A stretch of 64,000 nt of DNA from Gemmatimonadaceae bacterium (GCA_002726335.1 PBSR01000157.1:1-64000), one strand, 5' to 3'. Shown: positions 49,599 to 58,702, numbered from the stretch's first letter. The notes: generated from the letters alone by a model not told the origin. Numbers and translations: made by a program.

Positions 49599-52500
49599 CT
49601 ACCGCTGCTCTTCTACCATCTCTCCGACGAACATCCGTCGAAACCACCCCATCATATCCTCCGTCATCGAATACATGACAGGCACCAGCACCAGCGTCAG
49701 GAACGTGGCAAACAGAATCCCCGCAATTACCGCAATCGCCATCGGCGCCCACCAGGCCGCCTGCTCACCCCCCCAGAACAGATCCGGATTCAGACTCGCG
49801 TAGAGACCGAAGAAGTCGAAGTTGAGCCCGATCGCCAGCGGCACCAGCCCCAGGGCGGTGGTGATCGCCGTCAGAATCACCGGCCGCAGACGTGTGCGTC
49901 CCCCACGTACCAGCGCATCGTGCCGGCTCAGACCATCCCGCTCCCGCAACGTATCGATGAAGTCGATGAGAATGATCGCATTGTTCACCACGATGCCGGC
50001 CAGCGAGATGATGCCCACACCCGTCATGATGACACCAAAGGGCATCTGGAACACCATCAGACCCAGCAGCACACCCGCCGTCGACAGGATCACCGACGTC
50101 AGGATGATGAACGGCTTGATCACCGAATTGAACTGGGTCACCAGGATGAAAGCGATGATGCCCAGAGCGATCAGGAACGCCCGCGACAGAAAGCCTTCGG
50201 CTTCGGCCTGATCCTCCGCCTCACCCGTGAAGCGCACCGAGTAGCCTGGGGGCAGCTCGTCGTTGACGAAAGGCTGCAGTGTCTCCTGCACCTCGGCGAG
50301 CACGACGTTCTTCTGAAACCCCTCCTTCACCTTCGAGCTGACCGTGGCGACGCGATCCATGTCCTTGCGGCGGATGGAGCCCAGACCTTCGCCCACCTCC
50401 CAGGAGGCGACCGATACCAGTGGCACCTGGTCTCCAGGGTCATTGGTGACCGTCAGGTCGCGGAGGGATTCCAGGTCGGTGCGCCAGGGCTCGGCGAGCC
50501 GCACGATGACGTCGTACTCGTCATTGCCTGTCCGGTACTGCGTCGCCTCGGTGCCCTGCACGGCGGTGCGCACCATACCGGCCACCTTCGTTGTCGACAG
50601 GCCGTACATCGCTGCCTTCTCGCGGTCCACGGTCACCGACAGCTCGGGTCGGGCCTCGTCGAGATCGCTCTCCAGTCCGGTGAGCCGGGCGTTCACCGCC
50701 GAGTTGCGCAGGATGTAGACCACCCGGTCGGACAGCTCCTTCAGGGTCTCCGGATCGGTGCCGACAATCTCCACGTTCACCGGCGGGCCTGACGGCGGCC
50801 CTTCCGCCGGCTTGTCGATGCGGACCTCAGCGCCGGCCACATCCAGCCCCAGCTGCTCCTGCATGCGGGCCATGGTCTCGTTCGTGTTCCGCTCGCGGTC
50901 CTGATAGTCGACGAAGCTGACCATCACCCGGCCGGCGTTGGGTCCCTGGGATCCGCCCGTCAGGGCGTTGCCACCACCGCCACCGACGGTAGCCACACCC
51001 GACTCGGCATCGCTGTAGCCTTCGACGTGGACGACCTCGGCCTCGAGGGTGCGGATGATGCTGTCGGTGAACTCCACCTTCGTGCCCACCGGGGTCTCGA
51101 CGTCGATCCAGACCTGCTTCGGCGGGATGTCTTCGGGGAAGAACTCGATCCCCTGGTTGAACTGACCGAACAACACCACCGTCACCACCAGCGTCGCAAG
51201 GGTCAGGGCGACGGTGGACAGACGGTGCGCCAGGGCCCAGCGCAGCAGCCGCTCGTAGCGATCGACCAGTCCCGGCAGGCCCTGTACCTGAAACCAGTGC
51301 CCCACAGGGGCCAGCACCACACGATTGAGCAGCCAGCAGATCACCGCCGTGGCCGCCAGCAGGCCCATGGTGAAACCGTTGGACAGAAACATGGGCAGCA
51401 GGATGACGGCGCCGGCCACCAGCAGAATCCAGCGACCGAGGCGCGGCATGGGCCGCGACGTCTCACCTTCCACGCGCAGGTACCGGGCGCACAACACCGG
51501 CACGATGACGAGAGCGACGAACAGGGAACTCGACAGCGTGATGATCAGCGTCAACGGCAGGTAGCTCATGAACTCGCCGATGATTCCGGGCCAGAACATC
51601 ATGGGCCCGAAAGCGGCCAGCGTCGTCAGTGTGGCCGCCATCACCGGCACGGCCACCTCGCCCGTGGCCTTGCGCGCAGCCTCGGCACGATCCCAGCCCT
51701 CTTCCACGTACCGATAGGTGTTCTCCACCACGACGATGGCGTTGTCCACCAGCATACCCAGCGCCAGAATCAGGGAGAAGAGGACGACCATGTTCATCGT
51801 CACCCCCAGCACGCTGAGTACCAGGAAGGACAGCAGCATCGACGTGGGGATCGCGATACCCACCAGTACCGAATTCCTTACTCCCAGAAAGAACAGCAGT
51901 ACTGCAACGATCAGCAGCAGGCCGGAGATGATGTTGTTCTCCAGGCTGCTCACCATCATGCGGATCTCCGACGACATGTCGGAGGTGATCTTCACCACTG
52001 TCGTGGGGGGAAACAGCGGCTCCATATCGTCGATGGCGGTGCGCACCGCATCGGCCGTCTCGATGATGTTCTCACCGGAGCGTTTGATCACGTCGAGGGT
52101 GACCACGGCATTGCCATCGAGACGGGCGAAGCTCTCGCGTTCGGCGAATCCAAAGTCGACGTCAGCGACATCGCGCACGTAGATGGGACGGCCGTCCCGA
52201 GTGTCGATGACGATGTCGCGGATCAAGAGCGGATCGTGCAGCTCGCCATCGATACGGACGAGGAACTTCATCTCTCCCACGTCGATGGAGCCACCGGGGA
52301 TGTTCACGTTCTCATCCCGTACGGCATCGACCATGTCTTCCAGCGACAGCCCGTAGAACTGCAGCCGCGACAGGGACACGTCCACCTTGACCTCGCGCTC
52401 ACGGCCACCGCGCAGGTCGACGCGCAGCACCGTCGGGATCTGCTCGAGCTCGTCCTCCAGCTCCTCGCCGATCTCCTTGAGTCGCACCAGTCCGTACTCC

Positions 52501-52988
52501 CCCGACAGGTTCACCTGCATGATGGGGACCTCGGAGAAGTCGAACTCGAAGATCCCCGGTTCCTCGGCGTCGGCGGGCAGATCCGGTTTGGCCAGATCCA
52601 CCTTCTCGCGCACTCGCTGCAGGGCTTCGTCCATGTCGACGGAAGTGGAGAATTCCGCCACAACACTCGAGTAGCCTTCCACCGATGTCGAGGTCAGCTC
52701 TTCGAGGTCCGGAACCGTGTTCAGCTCCTGCTCCATCACGCGCGTCACGAGGGACTCGATGTCTTTCGGCGACACCCCCGGATAGATCGTGTTCACCGCG
52801 ATCATGGGGATCTCGATCTCGGGGAACGACTCCTTCGGGATGCTGCGATAGGCGAGCACACCGGCCAGGGTGATGATGAAGAACAGGATCAGCACCGACG
52901 TACTGTGATTGACCGCCCACGAGGTGATGGGCAGCTCCTTGAAACGGTCCCTGTTCGCAGTGGGGTCCTGTTGGTCGTCGTTCATCAT
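49599..52988 (-). CDS. RND efflux transporter permease (AcrB/MexB superfamily)
   Basis: 1129 aa with the RND layout: TM1 after ~25 residues, periplasmic porter domain, TM2-TM6, then a second porter domain and TM8-TM12. The proton-relay aspartate is in ALGMLVDNAIVVVENTYRYV (TM4), and the family repeat GVGIISLAGIVVNNAIILID lies in the second half. Together with the adaptor and TolC-like genes upstream it makes a tripartite pump. Its ATG directly abuts the adaptor stop (TAG-ATG). Substrate class unknown; the HAE-type layout suggests drugs or hydrophobic compounds rather than metals. Confidence 0.95.
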   Translation of the reverse strand: MMNDDQQDPTANRDRFKELPITSWAVNHSTSVLILFFIITLAGVLAYRSIPKESFPEIEIPMIAVNTIYPGVSPKDIESLVTRVMEQELNTVPDLEELTSTSVEGYSSVVAEFSTSVDMDEALQRVREKVDLAKPDLPADAEEPGIFEFDFSEVPIMQVNLSGEYGLVRLKEIGEELEDELEQIPTVLRVDLRGGREREVKVDVSLSRLQFYGLSLEDMVDAVRDENVNIPGGSIDVGEMKFLVRIDGELHDPLLIRDIVIDTRDGRPIYVRDVADVDFGFAERESFARLDGNAVVTLDVIKRSGENIIETADAVRTAIDDMEPLFPPTTVVKITSDMSSEIRMMVSSLENNIISGLLLIVAVLLFFLGVRNSVLVGIAIPTSMLLSFLVLSVLGVTMNMVVLFSLILALGMLVDNAIVVVENTYRYVEEGWDRAEAARKATGEVAVPVMAATLTTLAAFGPMMFWPGIIGEFMSYLPLTLIITLSSSLFVALVIVPVLCARYLRVEGETSRPMPRLGRWILLVAGAVILLPMFLSNGFTMGLLAATAVICWLLNRVVLAPVGHWFQVQGLPGLVDRYERLLRWALAHRLSTVALTLATLVVTVVLFGQFNQGIEFFPEDIPPKQVWIDVETPVGTKVEFTDSIIRTLEAEVVHVEGYSDAESGVATVGGGGGNALTGGSQGPNAGRVMVSFVDYQDRERNTNETMARMQEQLGLDVAGAEVRIDKPAEGPPSGPPVNVEIVGTDPETLKELSDRVVYILRNSAVNARLTGLESDLDEARPELSVTVDREKAAMYGLSTTKVAGMVRTAVQGTEATQYRTGNDEYDVIVRLAEPWRTDLESLRDLTVTNDPGDQVPLVSVASWEVGEGLGSIRRKDMDRVATVSSKVKEGFQKNVVLAEVQETLQPFVNDELPPGYSVRFTGEAEDQAEAEGFLSRAFLIALGIIAFILVTQFNSVIKPFIILTSVILSTAGVLLGLMVFQMPFGVIMTGVGIISLAGIVVNNAIILIDFIDTLRERDGLSRHDALVRGGRTRLRPVILTAITTALGLVPLAIGLNFDFFGLYASLNPDLFWGGEQAAWWAPMAIAVIAGILFATFLTLVLVPVMYSMTEDMMGWFRRMFVGEMVEEQR

Positions 52989-54071
52989 CTACTCACCCAC
53001 GATCCGCACGAGATCACCATCGGCGACCTGGTGCTGGCCGACGACGACGATCCGATCTCCCGCCGACAGACCGGCGGTGATGACGACCCGGTCGTTGGCC
53101 GACGGTCCCTGGGTCACCTGGCGTGCCACGGCGGTGGCGGCACTGGCGCTTTCGACGACGAAGGCTGCGTACCCGTCTTCGGTGCGCACAAGTGCCTGGC
53201 GCGGCACGACGATGGCGCCAGAGATCAACCGCCGCTGCAGCGTCACATCAGCCACCATCTGCGGTTTGGCGCCGGCCACGGGTGTCTCGAGAGACAGCTC
53301 CACGGGAAAGGTTCGATTGCCGGAGTGGACCCTGGCGCCCACGTAGGACACGGAGGCCGTGCCCGTCACGTCGAGATCGCTGAAGCTGACACCGGCGGCG
53401 GCGCCGACCACGACGTCGGCGGCGTAGCGTTCCGGAACGCCTGCCGTCACCTTCAGCGGGTCCACATCGACGACACTGCCCACGGCCTGCCCGGGCGCGA
53501 CGACGGAGCCGATCTCGACGAGTCGGGTGTCGAAGATGCCGTCGAAAGGGGCACGAATCGTCGTGCGTTGCAGGCGTTCCTCCATGAGTGCGTAGCGGGC
53601 GGTGGCGCTCTCCGCGGTGTACCGTGCCTGCAGGTATTCACTCTCGGTACCGATGCCATCTTCCTCGAACAGCTTACCGATGCGAGTCCACAGCTCCTCC
53701 GCCAGCTTCGCCTGCGCGCGGGCGTCGTTCCTCTGCGCCTCCAACAGGTCATCGTCGAGGCGGACCAGAATCTGGCCGGTCGTAACGGCAGTGCCCTTGT
53801 CGACGAGGATCTCAGCGACGGTGCCGCCTGCCTCGGCCGATACCATCACCTCGCGATCAGCCGCCACGGTCCCCGTCAGACGGATCACGTCGCGGAAGTC
53901 CTGCGTCTGCAGGGTCACGACTTCCACGTTGATGATGCGGCGCGTGTCCTGGGCCGCTGTCGGTGTTGCCGCGTCCGCACCGTCCGCCTCCTCCTCCCCA
54001 CAGGCAGCCAGCAACAGGGCGGTGGCAGTGATGACGGCAAGCGTCACATGGGGTTTCAGACTCTTGTTCAT
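52989..54071 (-). CDS. RND efflux periplasmic adaptor lipoprotein (MFP)
   Basis: A 360-aa membrane fusion protein. A lipoprotein signal ends at the lipobox LAAC (C24). The lipoyl half-motifs are GTVAEILVDKGTAVTTGQILVRLD and TTIRAPFDGIFDTRLVEIGSVV, separated by a short alpha-hairpin (~105-165), and a beta-barrel and membrane-proximal domain follow. It links the inner-membrane RND protein to the TolC-like channel. ATG 54071 overlaps the TolC-like stop by 4 nt. Confidence 0.94.
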   Translation of the reverse strand: MNKSLKPHVTLAVITATALLLAACGEEEADGADAATPTAAQDTRRIINVEVVTLQTQDFRDVIRLTGTVAADREVMVSAEAGGTVAEILVDKGTAVTTGQILVRLDDDLLEAQRNDARAQAKLAEELWTRIGKLFEEDGIGTESEYLQARYTAESATARYALMEERLQRTTIRAPFDGIFDTRLVEIGSVVAPGQAVGSVVDVDPLKVTAGVPERYAADVVVGAAAGVSFSDLDVTGTASVSYVGARVHSGNRTFPVELSLETPVAGAKPQMVADVTLQRRLISGAIVVPRQALVRTEDGYAAFVVESASAATAVARQVTQGPSANDRVVITAGLSAGDRIVVVGQHQVADGDLVRIVGE

Positions 54072-55504
54072 CGTGCACTCTCCGAGGTCGGTCCGTCGAC
54101 GTGGGCCACCTGGCCTACGGCGAGATCGAGACGGGCGCGCGTCGTCAGCAGATCGTGCGCCGCCTGGGCATGGTTGAATTCACTTCGTCGTAGCGCCACT
54201 TCCGCGTCCGTCATCTCCAGCCGGCTGCCGATGCCGCGTCGATAGCGCGCCAACGTGATCTGGTAACCGAGACCGGCTTGGGTCACGGCCAGCCGCTGGC
54301 CGCGCTCACGCGCGGCGGCTTCCGCCAGCGCCTCCGCCAAGTCGCGCACCTCGGCGGCGGCACGACCGCGCGCCACCTGCAGCTCGGTTTCGGCCTGCCG
54401 CTGCACGGCACGCTTCTGATTGACCCGGGCGCCGCGCTGCATGCCGGAGAACAGCGGCAGCGACATGCTGACACCGGCGATCTTGCTGGTGGCTCGGCTG
54501 CGCTCATCACCAAAGAAGTTGGGGCTACCGTTCTGTTGTGCCTGCACGTCCCAGCTGCCGAAAAGCGACACCGTCGGCAGGTAGTCGGTCTGCTCGCTGC
54601 GCACATCCGTCTTGCGCAGTAGCGCCGTCTGCTCCAGCTGACGCAGGTCGGAGCGATTCTGCCGCGACCGCAGCACGAGATCCTCTGCCGTTGCCGGCGA
54701 TACGACCAGATCGGCCAGCGCCACCGTATCGATCAACGCTTCGTCATCTGTCAGACGCAGCCTGTGGGGCGACTCCAGATCCAGCTCCACGGCCAGCTGC
54801 CGGCGCGTCGAGGTGATGGCGTTTGTCGAGCGCAGCAGAGAGGGTTCAAGATTTGCCAGCTCCACCTGCAGTCTCAACACGTCGTACGAGGTCGACATCC
54901 CTGCCTCGTGTTGAGCCTGCGTTTCCGTCAGGGCCTGCCGCACACGGTCCAGGGAGCGTTCGGTGAGCCGCAGCTCTTCGCTGTGCAGCAGCAGGTCGTA
55001 GCACAGCACGCGCACGCGCGTGGCCACGTCGTGGGCTCGTCCCCGCACAACCTCCACCTGCAGCTGTTCGAACTGCTCGGCCGCGCTCAGGGCGATGAAG
55101 GCACGGGCGTCGAACAGCTTCTGCTGTACGCTGATGGCGCTTTGCCAGCTGTTATCGGCGCCGAACTGCAGCGAGATGAACTCCCCCTCGGCGGCGGTGG
55201 GATCGAATACGCGTGCCGGCACGAAGGAGACCGCCGGCGAGATGTTGCGCACGTACGACGCCGAGGCACTGACATCCGGCAGGATCGTGCCCCATTCCTC
55301 CGACACCCGCTTCTTCGCTTCCGACAGTCCATGAGCGGCGGCTCGCAGGTCGAGGCTGCGCTCCATGGCCAGCTGCACGACGCCGTCGACGCTGAGCAGC
55401 AGCTCTTCGGCCGGCACGGTCTGTGCCTCGGCAGCCCTGGAGACGGCGACGATTGTCAGCCCAACGGCGATCACGCCCCGGAAGATCTGCCTCAACTTCT
55501 TCAT
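54068..55504 (-). CDS. TolC family outer-membrane efflux protein
   Basis: 478 aa with a Sec signal (FRGVIAVGLTIVAVSRAAEA) and two structural repeats of long helices (LRAAAHGLSEAKKRVSEEWG; AEVRDLAEALAEAAARERGQ) plus beta segments, as in OEP/TolC proteins. It would be the outer-membrane exit duct of the pump. It overlaps both neighbours by 4 nt, so the whole operon is translationally coupled. Confidence 0.94.
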   Translation of the reverse strand: MKKLRQIFRGVIAVGLTIVAVSRAAEAQTVPAEELLLSVDGVVQLAMERSLDLRAAAHGLSEAKKRVSEEWGTILPDVSASASYVRNISPAVSFVPARVFDPTAAEGEFISLQFGADNSWQSAISVQQKLFDARAFIALSAAEQFEQLQVEVVRGRAHDVATRVRVLCYDLLLHSEELRLTERSLDRVRQALTETQAQHEAGMSTSYDVLRLQVELANLEPSLLRSTNAITSTRRQLAVELDLESPHRLRLTDDEALIDTVALADLVVSPATAEDLVLRSRQNRSDLRQLEQTALLRKTDVRSEQTDYLPTVSLFGSWDVQAQQNGSPNFFGDERSRATSKIAGVSMSLPLFSGMQRGARVNQKRAVQRQAETELQVARGRAAAEVRDLAEALAEAAARERGQRLAVTQAGLGYQITLARYRRGIGSRLEMTDAEVALRRSEFNHAQAAHDLLTTRARLDLAVGQVAHVDGPTSESAR

Positions 55505-56127
55505 GTGGCATGGCTCGCTGTTGTAGTCGTCGGCGTTGTTGGCCGGTACTCCGCTGTTGCCATCGCGTGGAGAGTGCGCCAGCCGGAGTCATGGTAAACC
55601 TGTCGAAACATCTCTTCGTCCATATCCAGACAATCCCGCAGAAAGATGGAAATCAGTCCGTGCGCGTGAGCCCACAGAGTCAGGGAGACTTCTCTTGCAT
55701 CGAGATGGCCGTGCAGCAGCCCCGCCGCGATGCATTCGCGCACACGATCGGTGAAGAACTGACCGACACCGGCCATCCGCGCCGTCAGCGTTTCGGGGAA
55801 TCTCTCCACACCCAGGGTGTGGGCCGGCGCGTACATCATCTCGTAGAGCTTGGGATTGCCCAGGGCGAAATCGAGATAGCCGCGGCCGGCGAGGCGAAAG
55901 CGATCCGCCGGCGTGCTCCCCGACAGGGCCACGGAAAGATGCTCGGCGCACAGGCGATAGGCCTCGCTGACGACATCGAGCAGAATCTCTTCGCGGCTGT
56001 CGTAGTGTTTGTAGAGTGCCGGCGCTGTCACCCCGAGATCCCGGGCCAGCCGCCGCATGGAGACCGCATCGAGGCCGCCGTGCAGATAGAGCTCACAGGC
56101 CTGGGTGAGAATGTCGTTCCGATCCAT
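55501..56127 (-). CDS. TetR/AcrR family repressor of the efflux operon
   Basis: A 208-aa regulator with the N-terminal helix-turn-helix VSMRRLARDLGVTAPALYKHYDSREEIL (about residues 22-49) and a ligand-binding C-terminal domain. It is the first gene of the tetR-tolC-MFP-RND operon. A perfect palindrome one base before its ATG is the likely operator, so it probably controls itself and the pump, and a pump substrate may be the inducer. Confidence 0.93.
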   Translation of the reverse strand: MDRNDILTQACELYLHGGLDAVSMRRLARDLGVTAPALYKHYDSREEILLDVVSEAYRLCAEHLSVALSGSTPADRFRLAGRGYLDFALGNPKLYEMMYAPAHTLGVERFPETLTARMAGVGQFFTDRVRECIAAGLLHGHLDAREVSLTLWAHAHGLISIFLRDCLDMDEEMFRQVYHDSGWRTLHAMATAEYRPTTPTTTTASHAT

Positions 56128-56128
56128 A

Positions 56129-56143
56129 GTTAACGACGTTAAC
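56129..56143. promoter_or_regulatory. TetR operator
   Basis: GTTAACG-A-CGTTAAC is a perfect 15-bp palindrome (odd centre) one base upstream of the tetR ATG, overlapping the -10 region of the predicted promoter. That is the usual place for autorepression. Confidence 0.8.
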
Positions 56144-56165
56144 CGTGGAACGTGGATCTTGTCAA
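56136..56165 (-). promoter_or_regulatory. Promoter of the tetR-efflux operon
   Basis: On the minus strand: consensus TTGACA (56165-56160), an 18-nt spacer and TAACGT (56141-56136). The predicted start of transcription is within about two bases of ATG 56127, so the mRNA is close to leaderless. The -10 box is inside the operator. Confidence 0.6.
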
Positions 56166-56192
56166 CAGTTCAGGGGATTCTCGGTGAACTGT
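56165..56192. promoter_or_regulatory. Inverted repeat upstream of the tetR -35 box
   Basis: ACAGTTCA (56165-56172) and TGAACTGT (56185-56192), exact inverse complements 12 bp apart, abut the TTGACA box. The position fits an activator or second repressor site. Confidence 0.5.
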
Positions 56193-56325
56193 GTGATACT
56201 CCGCTCCCCCTCGGCGCTTGACTGCCCCCGACACGACACCAATCTGCAGGCCCGCTCTTGCGCTGGTCTGTCGGGCGGGTAAAGAAGTGTGAAGCGGAAG
56301 AATGCTCGCCACGCTGGACGCGTGG

Positions 56326-56352
56326 TAACACCAGTAGCCCAGCTGGTGTTAC
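56326..56352. other. Hairpin in the leader of the secreted-protein gene
   Basis: A 10-bp perfect stem, GTAACACCAG (56326-56335) with CTGGTGTTAC (56343-56352), and a 7-nt loop, 56 nt before GTG 56409. It could be a leader attenuator or an operator. The remaining 56193-56325 shows nothing else. Confidence 0.5.
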
Positions 56353-56408
56353 ACGGTAGATGGCTGGCTTCCAGCTACTACTCAAGAACCCTCGCCAGGA
56401 GCTGCGAC

Positions 56409-57356
56409 GTGAGATTCAGATGGCGATCGCTGGTGCTGCTGCTGACCCATGGCGTCGCCTACCCCTGCGATTTCGAGGTGTATTCCATCGAGCAGAACCT
56501 CGAGCAGTCCGAGGTCGTCGTCGTCGGCCGCATAGACTCCCTCGATACCGAAACCATTGAAATCGATGCAGAAAATGAGTGGTCTTTGCGGGCGGTACAC
56601 AGAGCCTACGTCGACGTCGATCAGGTGCTTCGAGGTCAGCTGCCTGCCGGACCGCTCGTTCTACAGTTTGTACCGGAACTGGCACGCACGTCCTGCTCAG
56701 ACTTGCTGCAACCCTACCAGGTGGGCGCGCACCTGCTGCTGATGCTCGGCTCGCCAGCCGCCTCAGACACTCTATGGGCGCCGCTGATCCCACCCAATGT
56801 CCTGCCGCTCACGTCCCTGTACGAAGACACGGCCCTGTACGACTACGTACAGTCCGTCGCCGAAACCGGACGGTCCGCCATTCGCGCCGTGGTCACAGGG
56901 GAATCGACGGCCCCCTGGGGTGACCGGCCCCGCTTTGATGCGAAGGTGACCAACCGGCTGCATCAGCCTCTTGCCGTGCAGGTCGGCTCAGCGCCGCTCC
57001 CGACAGGCATGGCCGATATGCCCGTGTTGCGGTTTCATCTGAACAAGCGGGGTGAGCACACGTTTGAGCCGCTGGACTCAGAGAGGGCGGCTTCGATGAT
57101 CGAACCGGGTGAGACGGCGCGATTGTCCTTTGACCTGTTCGATTTCTACCGGTTGACCCACCCCGGGGAGTACGGCATCCAGGGGTGGTTGTTCCTGCCA
57201 GATGGGGACGAAGGCATGGGCGACAACTGGGGCAACTACCGCTGGCTCTGGTCTTTCACAACGGACAGGGAGACGTTGATTGGATCCGCGAGCTGGGGCA
57301 CCGTCAAAGCCCGAGATGCCCGATCCTGGTCAGGACTGCCGCCGCCGACGCGCTGA
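56409..57356 (+). CDS. Secreted protein of unknown function (315 aa)
   Basis: GTG 56409 is preferred: AGGAG lies 7 nt upstream and a short signal-like segment (RWRSLVLLLTHGVAYP) follows. The mature protein begins CDFEVYSIEQNLEQSEVVVVGRI, a beta-rich start seen in secreted proteins with a metallopeptidase-inhibitor-like (NTR/OB-type) fold, with CSDLLQPYQVGAHLLLMLG later. A second beta domain (~200-315) resembles an immunoglobulin-like intracellular/periplasmic module (FDLFDFYRLTHPGEYGIQG). I do not assign a family. Confidence 0.62.
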   Translation: MRFRWRSLVLLLTHGVAYPCDFEVYSIEQNLEQSEVVVVGRIDSLDTETIEIDAENEWSLRAVHRAYVDVDQVLRGQLPAGPLVLQFVPELARTSCSDLLQPYQVGAHLLLMLGSPAASDTLWAPLIPPNVLPLTSLYEDTALYDYVQSVAETGRSAIRAVVTGESTAPWGDRPRFDAKVTNRLHQPLAVQVGSAPLPTGMADMPVLRFHLNKRGEHTFEPLDSERAASMIEPGETARLSFDLFDFYRLTHPGEYGIQGWLFLPDGDEGMGDNWGNYRWLWSFTTDRETLIGSASWGTVKARDARSWSGLPPPTR

Positions 57357-57390
57357 ATTGATCGACATCGGCCCCCAGCCTCCCGCCAGA

Positions 57391-57408
57391 TCAACGCCCG
57401 AGCGTTGA
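57391..57408. other. Short hairpin after the secreted-protein gene
   Basis: TCAACGC (57391-57397) pairs with GCGTTGA (57402-57408) around CCGA, 35 nt after the stop. There is no T-run. The rest of 57357-57530 is unremarkable. Confidence 0.4.
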
Positions 57409-57530
57409 CGAACATCTGATGATTCCGCGGTACTTCTATCTGCATCGTTTCTCCGCCAGAGTGAGAAAACCGAAAGACGCCGGAGGAAAGCCTGCCAAGA
57501 ACTGACAGCAGCAAGAAAGAGGAGAGGGAA

Positions 57531-57762
57531 GAGTCACGGATGCCGAGCGGGCGGGCGACGGTGTCGGAGGCGTCCCTCAGCGAAGGGCAGCCCGGACGAA
57601 CAGGGCCGCTTGCGGCCCGTCGGGCCCCGAAGGGGTGAGCGACAGGATGTCGCTCGCTGACTGTGCCACAGGGACGTGGCATCAGTCAGCCGGTGAGTCC
57701 GGGCGCGGCCCGCGCTGCGGGCCGCCGCAGGCATCGGCGCCCGCACGCCCAAGCTCGGACTC
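57531..57762. repeat. Branched structured element B, related to element A
   Basis: A ~232-bp fold fills the gap up to the aldo/keto reductase stop. Ends GAGTC/GACTC (57531-57535/57758-57762) and a GC-rich imperfect arm enclose CGTCC/GGACG (57571-57575/57594-57598), GGGCCGC-TT-GCGGCCC (57603-57618) and a multibranch closed by GCCCGGAC/GTCCGGGC (57590-57597/57697-57704). The branch holds CCCC-GAA-GGGG (57625-57635), GAGCGACA-GGA-TGTCGCTC (57637-57655) and GCTGACTG/CAGTCAGC with inner TGCCAC/GTGGCA and loop AGGGAC (57656-57690). A 9-bp hairpin with GCT loop follows (57705-57725). The loops match element A while the stems differ by compensatory changes. Confidence 0.82.
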
Positions 57763-58698
57763 TCAGACCAACGCGCTCACATCAATCCCAAACGCCTCCC
57801 CAAACTCCCTCCAGACATCCACACTCACCACCGCCATCCCGGCCTTATACGACGACCGCACCTCATCCGCACTCGCCTGTCCCGGCAACACGAAACCATC
57901 TACAGGCGCCGCCATACAGAACTGAATCGCCAGATGTCGGATGTCGATATCACGCTCCCGGCACCAACTCCACATTCGATGTGTCTTCGGCTCCGTCATG
58001 TCGCGGATCTTGCGCTGTTCGTTCTCGGCATCGGGCTCGGCGCCGGTCAGCAGGCCCATGGCCAGCGGGCTGGCCAGGATCACTCCCACATCCTTCTCGC
58101 GACATAGTGGAAACAGCTCCGTCGCTGCCGCCTGGGTCAGCAGGTTGTACTCGAGATAAGTGAGAATCAGCTCGATGTGACCGGTGTCGATGGCCCGCCG
58201 GTGCACCTCGGCGTTGCGGGCACCGATGCCGATGTGGCGCACCTTGCCTTCTTCCTTCAGCCGCAACAGTTCGTCCAGTGCGTTGCCCGGCGCCAGGGGA
58301 TCGACGATATCGTCCGTCTGCAGCTGCTCCGGCTGGTCATACCCGTGGATCAGTACGCTGTCGAGGTAGTCGGTGCGCAGATCCCGCAGGCTGGCCTCCA
58401 CGCTGGACCGTGTCCTGGCCGCCGAGTGATCCGACGTGCGCTCGTTGCGCACGTGACTGCTCACCTTGGCCTGCAGGTAGACTCGGTCCCGTCTGCCGCC
58501 CTCGGCCAGCACATCACCCCAGGTCTGCTCGTCCTGGCCGGGGTAGGTGTCGAGAAAGTTCATCCCCAGCTCCAAGGCCGCCTCGATGCCGGCGATCGTG
58601 CCTTGCCGTCCGGCCTTGTGCCACCAGGCGCCGCCCAGGCCCACGGCAGCGGGTTCCATTCCGCTGCGTCCAAGGCGGCGTTTCGGCAGCTCCGTCAT
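57763..58698 (-). CDS. Aldo/keto reductase
   Basis: A 311-aa AKR barrel. NADPH- and catalysis-related residues appear in NFLDTYPGQDEQTWGDVL (Asp and Tyr) and QAKVSSHVRN (Lys), but the usual H of LIHGYD replaces the LxHxxD histidine pattern. EFEG-like signals are weak, so it belongs to the diverged bacterial AKRs. ATG 58698 is in line with the family start (RRLGRSGMEPAAVGLGGAWW). The long upstream open frame is not supported. It lies 4 nt after the SEC-C gene and stops right at element B. Confidence 0.87.
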   Translation of the reverse strand: MTELPKRRLGRSGMEPAAVGLGGAWWHKAGRQGTIAGIEAALELGMNFLDTYPGQDEQTWGDVLAEGGRRDRVYLQAKVSSHVRNERTSDHSAARTRSSVEASLRDLRTDYLDSVLIHGYDQPEQLQTDDIVDPLAPGNALDELLRLKEEGKVRHIGIGARNAEVHRRAIDTGHIELILTYLEYNLLTQAAATELFPLCREKDVGVILASPLAMGLLTGAEPDAENEQRKIRDMTEPKTHRMWSWCRERDIDIRHLAIQFCMAAPVDGFVLPGQASADEVRSSYKAGMAVVSVDVWREFGEAFGIDVSALV

Positions 58699-58702
58699 CC
58701 TG

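Noticed and set aside
49452..50792. A 446-codon plus-strand open frame
   Set aside because: Antisense to the RND gene, with low-complexity HRR/QQ-rich translation.
51027..54245. A 1072-codon plus-strand open frame
   Set aside because: It is antisense to the RND and adaptor genes. It is rich in His, Gln and Arg with no domain, which is a GC-rich shadow.
57236..57682. A 148-codon minus-strand open frame across element B
   Set aside because: It reads through the hairpins and antisense of the secreted-protein gene; no motif.
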